Positions 1 to 5,137 of a stretch of DNA of 7,845 bases are shown piece after piece; the stretch's first letter is position 1, and every line of letters begins with the position of its first letter. Source of the stretch: Verrucomicrobiota bacterium (GTDB taxonomy: Bacteria; Verrucomicrobiota; Verrucomicrobiia; Verrucomicrobiales; Akkermansiaceae); contig VFJU01000119.1 in NCBI GenBank assembly GCA_009885905.1, forward strand, positions 1-7,845, given 5' to 3'. The translations under genes were made by a program, and so were the position numbers. Below the pieces are notes generated by a model. It had not been told where the DNA came from. It saw only the letters and a program-made list of their open reading frames with translations, and ran no database searches.

Positions 1-295
1 AATGGACAAAGAACTCACGAAGCATGAGTACGCTGACCTCACCGGTGTAAGCTCCTGAGTCATATTGCGAACAATTTTGTGCTGCAATTTGAATTGCATG
101 GGCATTTTGACCAGCGGTGGCGGTGTGAAGGATATCCGCAAGTTTTGGCAGTGATATAAATGGCGGAGCAATCACGATCTCGCATGGGAAATTCTCGCCT
201 TGGATTTTCGAGAGAAAACTTTTCACAAAATCCTCCGTTTCGGAGGCTCCCTTGTTCATTTTCCAATTGGCTGCAAAGATTGGTTTACGGTTCAT
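1..295 (-). CDS. tpiA: Triosephosphate isomerase, N-terminal 98 residues (cut by left window edge)
   Basis: Interconverts dihydroxyacetone phosphate and glyceraldehyde 3-phosphate in cytoplasmic glycolysis and gluconeogenesis. Translating the minus strand from the ATG at 295 gives an open frame to base 1. It begins MNRKPIFAANWKMNKG, the classic TIM strand 1 with the substrate-binding Asn10 and Lys12. It continues with EIVIAPPFISLPKLADIL (residues 39-56) and AAQNCSQYDSGAYTGEVS (71-88), the conserved AQN...SGAYTGE segment. The catalytic His and Glu lie beyond the window. The start is well fixed: a TAA stop sits directly upstream in frame (298-296), so no longer form is possible. No clear Shine-Dalgarno sequence precedes it. 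It follows pgk by 41 bases on the same strand, the usual pgk-tpiA order. Identification is from conserved motifs and is very secure; only the C-terminal part is unseen. Confidence 0.96.
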   Translation of the reverse strand, partial: MNRKPIFAANWKMNKGASETEDFVKSFLSKIQGENFPCEIVIAPPFISLPKLADILHTATAGQNAHAIQIAAQNCSQYDSGAYTGEVSVLMLREFFVH

Positions 296-336
296 TTATG
301 TTAGGATGGGGTGTTAGCAGATATATGTTATCAATT

Positions 337-1533
337 TCAGACTTCGCTTAGAGCCGCCACTCCAGGGAGAATTTTCCCCTCAAGAAGTTCAAGCGAAGCG
401 CCACCACCGGTGGAAATAAAGGTCATTTGATTGTCGAGGCCGAACTGATTGACGGCAGTCACCGAGTCGCCACCACCCACGATGGTGACGCCGTTGCTGT
501 TGGCCATCGCCTCCGCGATGGCGCGCGTACCTTTGGCGAAACTTTCAATTTCGAAAACGCCCATCGGACCATTCCAAATCATCGTTTTTGCCTTAGCGAT
601 TTCCGCGCAGAATTCATCGATCGCGACATCGCCAATATCGATTCCTTCCCAGCCTTGTGGTGTTTCTCCGCCTTGTTCGTATGGCGCAGTCACTTGCGTG
701 ATAGCGCCCTCCTTGAACTCTTGGGTGATGCGGGTGTCAGCAGGAAGCAGGAAGCGCACGCCCTTGGCTTTAGCTTTGGCGAGAATGTCGAGAGCTAGTT
801 CGAGTTTGTCCGCTTCAACTCGGCTGTCGCCGACATTATACCCTTGAGCCTTACGAAATGTGTTAGCCATGGCTCCGCCAATGATAAACGCATCCGCTTT
901 TTCCATGAGAGCGGTGATAACCTGAATTTTATCCGAAACCTTGGCTCCACCCATGATTACGAGAAATGGTTTTTCAGGGTTCTGGAGTTTGCCGTCGAGA
1001 TATTCCAACTCACGCTCCATGAGCAGGCCCATGGCGCTTTGTTTCACGAAATGAGTCACACCCTCGGTGGAGGCATGAGCGCGGTGTGCGGTACCGAACG
1101 CATCGTTGATATAGATTTCCGCCGTGCCGGCGAGTTTTTCTGCAAAAGCTGCGTCGTTAGATTCTTCCTCAGGATAGAAGCGGGTATTTTCAAGGATGAG
1201 AATTTCACCAGGTTGAAGGGCTGAGCGAAGGGTTGCCACCTCAGCACCGATGCAGTCAGGCGCAAGTTTTACCGGCTGACCCAGTAATTCTGATAGACGC
1301 GCAGCAACTGGGGCAAGTGAATACTTGGCTTCAAAACCACCCTTCGGCCGACCAAGGTGTGAGCAAAGAACCACCTTCGCCCCTCCCGCAATCAGTTGAA
1401 GAATCGATGGCAAAGCGCCCTTGATCCGAGTGTCATCGGTGATGGCGCCGTCTTTGAGAGGGACGTTGAAATCCACACGCATGAGGACTTCTTTGGAGGA
1501 TACATCTAGGTTACGGATTGAAAGTTTAGGCAT
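337..1533 (-). CDS. pgk: Phosphoglycerate kinase
   Basis: Cytoplasmic glycolytic enzyme transferring phosphate between 1,3-bisphosphoglycerate and ADP. The 398 residues match the usual bacterial length. Visible motifs: VLMRVDFNVPL (residues 16-26, the family signature with Arg19, Asp21, Asn23), SHLGRPKG (58-65), ENTRFYPEE (115-123, Arg118), FGTAHRAHAST (146-156, Arg151), GGAKVSDK (195-202, Lys198), WNGPMGVFE (320-328), GGGDSVTA (353-360) and STGGGAS (374-380). Both the N-terminal substrate domain and the C-terminal nucleotide domain are intact. The frame stays open to 1695, but that extension would overlap the upstream gene. MPKLSIRNLD at 1533 aligns with the usual PGK N terminus, so I use it. 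The usual LPVD loop reads LPADTRIT (263-270), a mild variant. It lies 40 bases after the HEAT/TPR gene and 41 bases before tpiA, probably cotranscribed. No strong ribosome binding site is seen; a small hairpin lies just upstream. Confidence 0.98.
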   Translation of the reverse strand: MPKLSIRNLDVSSKEVLMRVDFNVPLKDGAITDDTRIKGALPSILQLIAGGAKVVLCSHLGRPKGGFEAKYSLAPVAARLSELLGQPVKLAPDCIGAEVATLRSALQPGEILILENTRFYPEEESNDAAFAEKLAGTAEIYINDAFGTAHRAHASTEGVTHFVKQSAMGLLMERELEYLDGKLQNPEKPFLVIMGGAKVSDKIQVITALMEKADAFIIGGAMANTFRKAQGYNVGDSRVEADKLELALDILAKAKAKGVRFLLPADTRITQEFKEGAITQVTAPYEQGGETPQGWEGIDIGDVAIDEFCAEIAKAKTMIWNGPMGVFEIESFAKGTRAIAEAMANSNGVTIVGGGDSVTAVNQFGLDNQMTFISTGGGASLELLEGKILPGVAALSEV

Positions 1534-1544
1534 GGGGGCAGAAT

Positions 1545-1558
1545 CCCGCCTTAGCGGG
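1545..1558 (-). other. Short GC hairpin in the pgk leader
   Basis: Between the HEAT/TPR stop and the pgk ATG, bases 1545-1549 (CCCGC) and 1554-1558 (GCGGG) are perfect inverted repeats around a 4-base loop. On the mRNA strand this reads CCCGC-TAAG-GCGGG. The loop and the 3' arm contain the only purine-rich TAAGG stretch near the pgk start, beginning about 20 bases upstream of the ATG. It might mask or position ribosome binding, or reduce read-through. There is no U tract, so it is not an intrinsic terminator. The repeat itself is plainly visible; a function is speculative, since a 5-bp stem can occur by chance. Confidence 0.3.
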
Positions 1559-1573
1559 GCGATGGTGTCAAGC

Positions 1574-4249
1574 CTATCGAGGCAAGGGACTTGATCGAAA
1601 TCGAGCATGTTGGAGACGTAACTGACTGTCACTAGGCAGGAAATTAACGGCTTTGGTAGACCACTCGATTGCCTTCTCGCGATTTCCTCTCGCAAACTCG
1701 ATTTCCGCCATCGTGTCCATGTAGGCGGGCTGTTCTGGATTCAGGGTGAGCGCGTGCTGCTCGTAGTTCCTCGCTTGGTCGAGATTTTGTAGCGCTCTAG
1801 AGGCCAACCATGCAGCGGTGTTGCAGGTGTTGTCGCAATCAGGATAGAGCTTTAGGACATTACCGATTTGCTCCCATGAAATTTTAAACCACTCATCGTG
1901 TTCTTGAACGAGGCCCATTTTTCGGATGGATGGGAAAAAATCATCTGCTAGCGAGCCGTCAATCGGAAATATCCCGTGGCATCGCCGGAGAAGTGCGATG
2001 GATTGTACTCGGTCTTTCTTCAAGTTGGCGAGGGCTCTGCCGAGGTCCGATTGCAGTCTCAGTCTCAGGGCGGCGATTGGCAGGACGCTTCCAGACTCGA
2101 CCGACGCGCTGACTTGTGCAACCACCTCCGATGCGGCAGCAGCTTCCACCCATTTTTCTTGGCGAATGAGCGTCTCGGTATTCATTTGGAGTGCCAAGAA
2201 AAAGCCCACGGAAGAAGGGTCGCTTTGCCGAGCGGCACGGGACCGCCATTCTGCCGCACGCTTGTAGTCCGATCCGAACGCGTATGCGTTGGCAATTTCA
2301 AGTGCATCGTTGCCGAGCGCCAATTTTTCCACCAGTGCGTCCTGATCCGCCGCCGCCTCAGCATGTCCCGCATTACGCAACGAAGCTGCCAGACATGCGT
2401 ACAGAGATGGTTCATGACTGCCATTTTTCTCAAATATCTCTCGAATTTGTTTGCGGAAAAAATCGACTGATTCCTCCCAACGCCCAACCGCAGAGATGTC
2501 CAAAAGATGTCCTCGCCATGAATTTTGATTACGAACATCTTCTGGCAATTGATCCCAGAGCTTGAGGTTGTTAGTCACATCAGGATTCTGGTCGAGAATA
2601 AAAGCCATTTTTTCTAACAACCCATTCCGATTTCCTCGTGGGGCTTGCTCAATCGCCTGCCAGGCCCTGTTAAGCCATTTATTTCGAAGTCCTTGTGGAT
2701 CACGACCCATTCCACAGAGTGCGAGCATCCCATCGAACCGCTCAATCGGCGTCGCCTTCGGCTCGATCTCCGCCAACCAGCTCCACAAGGACACCACCCA
2801 ATCTTCGCCGCCGAAGGCACAGCTGACCACCTCATCCCAACGGTCCGCACGATCTCCAGCCCAAGCGGCGGCGGCCTGCTTCGCCACTTGTGGCGCCCCG
2901 TACGACTCGCCACTGGACGGTGAGTTTCCACCAAAAAGTTGACTCAGAAACTCGGTAAAAACTTTGGGGTCATTCTCAGCAAGAGCATGTAATGGCTCTA
3001 AAAAAGCTGACGAACATTCGTCGTTCAACCCGTGCCTTTCTAGGAAATTCCCCAGTAGCACAAGTTGCTGACCAGACAGCGAGTTGTTTGGATCATCGTC
3101 AAATCCCGCCTCTGATAAATGCTTAAATTGTTTCGACACCCATGCCGGGTAGTCTGGATTGACCGGGTCGATTCCGAGTGTCTCCAACGCTTGAGGAATT
3201 CGCTCGAGTGTATCGAAGTAAGCGAACGCCGACAGCCGCGAACTTGTAATATAAGCCTGCTCGGCCAGCTCAGGGTAACCTAGCAGAAACAAGGCATTCA
3301 TCGCACTTTGGCGTTCATTTCTTTCGTTAGAACTTACTGAGCGCATCAATGGCTCGAGATCGGCAGGCTCGATATTTTTGCCCTCCCAGCGCTTAAGCGC
3401 GACTTGAGTGTAGGGCTTGTAGTTAACATCACCATCGCTGATCGCATCACACTTGCGCAACCATGGGAGAGGGTCGCCGAGAAGAGTCGACATCGCCACG
3501 GATAGAGCCGAATCCTCAGCCGCATTTGCTGCGTCTCGTGCTTCCGTTAGATTTCCTGACGCTCGGTAGAGTGCGAGCAGCCAAGATGCACCTTGGACCC
3601 CACCGAGTGCCTTGGCACGCTTGATCTCAGCGTCCAATGTTCCTTGGCTACGATGAAAGTCCGCAAGCGCCATGAGACCGGGCGCATCAGCTGTCGCCAT
3701 TTCTAAGAATTCACGCGCGCCTGTTGAATCGCCCACGATCAGACGTTCGCGAGCGGCAATAACCGCCACGCCCTCTAATTTTCCGGAGCCCATCAATAAA
3801 TTCTGTATCTTTGGGTCTGCCTCCGCCGCATATAGTTTGAGGAGTTGCCGCCATGCACGACGTTTATGCAACTCACTAAACAAATTCACCTTCTCATTGT
3901 CTGAGGCCTTGGCGTAGCGCTCGATAAGGGCGATGACGAACGGGTCGGTGCTTGGAGTGATGTTTAATTGAATTTTGCGAATCAGCTCACGCGCGCGATA
4001 CGCCTGCTCTGGGTCGTCACCCAACGCGATTGATTGCAAACCCTCAAGCGCTGCCTCGCCCATCTGCCAGATCGCCGCGGTGGCGGATTCACGCACACTG
4101 AACTTTTCATCCGCCAGTTCTTGGATCAGTTCGCTCAGGGGCTTGGGTTGTGCTTTGATGGCCACCCCTCTTGGTGAATCTAATGTCACCGCCGCCATCC
4201 ACAGGGACGCGGAAAAAACGGTAAATAGCATGACTCCTAGAAATTTCAT
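1574..4249 (-). CDS. Large exported or membrane-anchored protein with N-terminal HEAT-like segment and C-terminal TPRs, function unknown
   Basis: I do not recognise a specific function for this 891-residue protein. Residues 1-21 (MKFLGVMLFTVFSASLWMAAV) form a short positive start plus a hydrophobic stretch: a Sec signal peptide with a poorly defined cleavage site or an N-terminal anchor. There is no lipobox Cys. Residues about 36-95 resemble a HEAT-like unit of the kind common in PVC-group exported proteins (LIQELADEKFSVRESATAAI, then a RELIRKIQ end). The long middle is helical, rich in Ala, Leu, Trp and Glu, consistent with degenerate alpha-solenoid repeats. The last 80 or so residues hold TPR-like helix pairs (ASRALQNLDQARNYEQHALTLNP and AEIEFARGNREKAIEWSTKA). 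I see no catalytic motif. Such solenoids usually act as protein-interaction scaffolds in the periplasm, which is an inference. The gene lies between an Fe-S carrier (49 bases upstream) and pgk (40 bases downstream). The ATG at 4249 is preferred because it keeps Lys2 of the signal n-region, although AAGGAG abuts it with no spacer. Confidence 0.88.
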   Translation of the reverse strand: MKFLGVMLFTVFSASLWMAAVTLDSPRGVAIKAQPKPLSELIQELADEKFSVRESATAAIWQMGEAALEGLQSIALGDDPEQAYRARELIRKIQLNITPSTDPFVIALIERYAKASDNEKVNLFSELHKRRAWRQLLKLYAAEADPKIQNLLMGSGKLEGVAVIAARERLIVGDSTGAREFLEMATADAPGLMALADFHRSQGTLDAEIKRAKALGGVQGASWLLALYRASGNLTEARDAANAAEDSALSVAMSTLLGDPLPWLRKCDAISDGDVNYKPYTQVALKRWEGKNIEPADLEPLMRSVSSNERNERQSAMNALFLLGYPELAEQAYITSSRLSAFAYFDTLERIPQALETLGIDPVNPDYPAWVSKQFKHLSEAGFDDDPNNSLSGQQLVLLGNFLERHGLNDECSSAFLEPLHALAENDPKVFTEFLSQLFGGNSPSSGESYGAPQVAKQAAAAWAGDRADRWDEVVSCAFGGEDWVVSLWSWLAEIEPKATPIERFDGMLALCGMGRDPQGLRNKWLNRAWQAIEQAPRGNRNGLLEKMAFILDQNPDVTNNLKLWDQLPEDVRNQNSWRGHLLDISAVGRWEESVDFFRKQIREIFEKNGSHEPSLYACLAASLRNAGHAEAAADQDALVEKLALGNDALEIANAYAFGSDYKRAAEWRSRAARQSDPSSVGFFLALQMNTETLIRQEKWVEAAAASEVVAQVSASVESGSVLPIAALRLRLQSDLGRALANLKKDRVQSIALLRRCHGIFPIDGSLADDFFPSIRKMGLVQEHDEWFKISWEQIGNVLKLYPDCDNTCNTAAWLASRALQNLDQARNYEQHALTLNPEQPAYMDTMAEIEFARGNREKAIEWSTKAVNFLPSDSQLRLQHARFRSSPLPR

Positions 4250-4255
4250 CTCCTT
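4250..4255 (-). promoter_or_regulatory. Shine-Dalgarno AAGGAG directly abutting the HEAT/TPR start codon
   Basis: The mRNA strand reads ATTTAAGGAG immediately followed by ATG. This is the only perfect AAGGAG ahead of a start in the window, but the spacer is 0 bases instead of the usual 5-9. A second AGGAG lies inside the coding region, two bases before the Met7 codon (4231-4229). Neither spacing is good. No upstream in-frame ATG, GTG or TTG exists before the TGA at 4285-4283. Either initiation at 4249 is weak by design or the purine tract is coincidental. Confidence 0.45.
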
Positions 4256-4298
4256 AAATATCTCGTGGAAATTCAGAATAAATCAATATTCTTCATCA

Positions 4299-4661
4299 CT
4301 ATGCCGCAAAGCTTTCTCCACAGGAACAGGTGACTACCGCATTTGGGTTACTAACTTTGAAACCACCCTGCTGCAAATCGTCTGAAAAATCTAACTCGCT
4401 ACCACTGACAAAGAGCGCGCTTTTGGGATCAATCACCACGTTCACGCCATTGCTTGGAACCAAAATATCGCGATCTCGTGGGCCATCGACCAAATCCATT
4501 TTGTACTGCAATCCCGAGCAACCACCGCCAACCACCGCGATCCGAAGGGCTCCATCAGGGCGACCTTGCCGGTCAAGCAAGCCGCGCAAGTGAGAGGAGG
4601 CACCTTCAAGCACCTTCACCAGTTTCTCGTTACCGATCTTGTAATTTACCCCTGCGTTCAT
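4299..4661 (-). CDS. A-type iron-sulfur cluster carrier (ErpA/IscA/HesB family)
   Basis: Cytoplasmic protein that accepts or carries Fe-S clusters from the scaffold to apo-enzymes. At 120 residues it has the usual length, and it covers the whole HesB-like domain. The three cluster-binding cysteines are present: Cys48 in GGGCSGLQY, and Cys112 and Cys114 in TCSCGESF at the C terminus. The block SGSELDFSDDLQQGGFKVSNPNA (residues 86-108) closely resembles ErpA. The final motif is C-S-C-G where the family usually has C-G-C-G, a small substitution that keeps both cysteines. ErpA, IscA and SufA cannot be separated from sequence alone, and no isc or suf genes are present to decide. It starts 51 bases beyond a terminator, so it is likely the first gene of the transcript running through the HEAT/TPR gene, pgk and tpiA. 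No Shine-Dalgarno sequence is seen before the ATG. Confidence 0.95.
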   Translation of the reverse strand: MNAGVNYKIGNEKLVKVLEGASSHLRGLLDRQGRPDGALRIAVVGGGCSGLQYKMDLVDGPRDRDILVPSNGVNVVIDPKSALFVSGSELDFSDDLQQGGFKVSNPNAVVTCSCGESFAA

Positions 4662-4666
4662 GCTGT

Positions 4667-4695
4667 AAGATGGCGGGCGACGGCTTACCCGTCAA
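4667..4695 (-). promoter_or_regulatory. Possible sigma70-like promoter for the Fe-S carrier gene
   Basis: On the minus strand TTGACG (4695-4690, five of six matches to the -35 consensus) is followed after 17 bases by CATCTT (4672-4667, three of six matches including the key A2 and T6). A start about seven bases further would fall at roughly 4660, on the ATG itself, implying a leaderless or nearly leaderless mRNA. That fits the absence of a Shine-Dalgarno sequence. It sits just downstream of the terminator of the preceding gene, where a new promoter would be needed. The -10 match is weak, so this is tentative. Confidence 0.25.
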
Positions 4696-4711
4696 CCCCA
4701 GCGCACGAAAC

Positions 4712-4743
4712 AAAAACGAGCCACCTCTTTCGAAGCGACTCGT
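4712..4743 (-). terminator. Intrinsic terminator with GAAA tetraloop after the Lys/Ala-rich protein gene
   Basis: On the minus strand the arm ACGAGTCGCTTC (4743-4732) pairs with GAGGTGGCTCGT (4727-4716) over 12 positions, nine Watson-Crick and three G-U. It closes on a GAAA (GNRA) tetraloop flanked by a C-G pair, and the stem is followed at once by a T tract (4715-4712). It begins 30 bases after the stop of the Lys/Ala-rich gene. Because of the G-U pairs and the one-sided T tract it works only for leftward transcription. It insulates that gene from the Fe-S carrier downstream. Confidence 0.85.
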
Positions 4744-4773
4744 GAAAATGGTATGATCGAAAATTGAAAAACT

Positions 4774-5016
4774 TTAGGATTCCTCCGTCGTTTCCGAGAC
4801 TGAGATTTCAGGCGCGGCAGCGGCAACTTTCTTAGCGACCTTCTTTGCGGGTGCTTTTTTAGCGGCAGCTTTTTTCGCTGGGGCTTTTTTCGCCGACTCG
4901 GTCTTCTTTACGGCGGGCTTCTTGACGGTACCGCCGAGCTTTGCTGTATCCGCTTTGCGCTTCAAGTAATCGGCGCGGCGACGGCGTTTGATGATCTTTT
5001 TCGTTTGTTGTCCCAT
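4774..5016 (-). CDS. Small Lys/Ala-rich basic protein, histone H1-like C-terminal tail
   Basis: This 80-residue protein has about 20 Lys and 5 Arg. Residues 1-21 form a very basic head (MGQQTKKIIK, RRRR at 11-14, then YLKRK). Residues 32-68 are a low-complexity Lys-Lys/Ala/Pro tail of KKAPA-type pentads like histone H1 or AlgP-type proteins. The last dozen residues are acidic and Ser/Thr-rich (PEISVSETTEES). There is no signal peptide and no catalytic motif. It probably binds nucleic acid, either the nucleoid or RNA, by charge; this is inference from composition only. The frame stays open upstream to 5172, but that stretch looks non-coding. ATG 5016 is chosen because the basic head starts there and GGAAG lies 11 bases upstream (5032-5028). 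It is followed by a strong terminator, so it is probably monocistronic, and it is divergent from the methyltransferase gene. Confidence 0.82.
   Translation of the reverse strand: MGQQTKKIIKRRRRADYLKRKADTAKLGGTVKKPAVKKTESAKKAPAKKAAAKKAPAKKVAKKVAAAAPEISVSETTEES
4838..4897 (-). repeat. 15-bp tandem repeat encoding Lys-Lys pentads
   Basis: Three units of 15 bp (4853-4867, 4868-4882, 4883-4897) each carry a T6 tract on the plus strand at 4855, 4870 and 4885. These are AAA AAA codons on the coding strand, followed by Ala/Pro codons. A degenerate fourth unit (4838-4852) keeps Lys-Lys as AAG AAG. The repeat lies in frame within the Lys/Ala-rich gene, so unit gain or loss would change tail length by five residues without breaking the frame. 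Confidence 0.7.
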
Positions 5017-5137
5017 GGTTGCTAGGTCTTCCGTATGCCTTACAGCGAACGTGATCAAGAGGAATTCGCTACAGACTTCACTCTTCTTTCGTTTCGTATT
5101 CGACAACCCCCCTTCCGCTGGTCGACATTCCCGCCCC
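5017..5137. promoter_or_regulatory. Divergent intergenic region between the basic protein and methyltransferase genes
   Basis: These 121 bases must hold the promoter of the leftward basic-protein gene and of the rightward methyltransferase gene, because both are transcribed away from it. I see no convincing -35/-10 pair on either strand. TTGATC on the minus strand (5056-5051) is the best -35-like hexamer but lacks a good partner. A CT-rich stretch at 5080-5095 and a C-run at 5107-5112 are visible. The promoter role is inferred from gene orientation alone. Confidence 0.4.

Noticed and set aside
60..266. 68-residue minus-strand frame starting MENEQGSL
   Set aside because: It lies out of frame inside the true tpiA reading frame, which starts at 295 and matches triosephosphate isomerase residue by residue.
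1543..1571. Perfect TTGACA (1571-1566, minus strand) just after the HEAT/TPR stop as a pgk promoter
   Set aside because: The hexamer 17 bases downstream is CGGGAT, only two of six matches to the -10 consensus, so a promoter call is not supported by sequence alone.
1534..1695. 54-residue N-terminal extension of pgk
   Set aside because: It overlaps the end of the HEAT/TPR coding region in another frame, has no PGK similarity, and the normal PGK start is at 1533.
1976..2470. 164-residue plus-strand open frame and several similar ones opposite pgk and the HEAT/TPR gene
   Set aside because: These are antisense shadows: no recognisable domains, no ribosome sites, and Cys/Arg/Ser-rich composition typical of reversed coding strands.
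4853..4892. A6G tracts as programmed -1 frameshift sites
   Set aside because: The reading phase is AAA AAA G, not the A AAA AAG phase required for the canonical slippery heptamer, and the tracts simply encode Lys-Lys pairs.
4988..5137. 50-residue N-terminal extension of the methyltransferase
   Set aside because: It runs through the divergent intergenic region and the start of the basic-protein gene; RlmI-type proteins begin where ATG 5138 lies.
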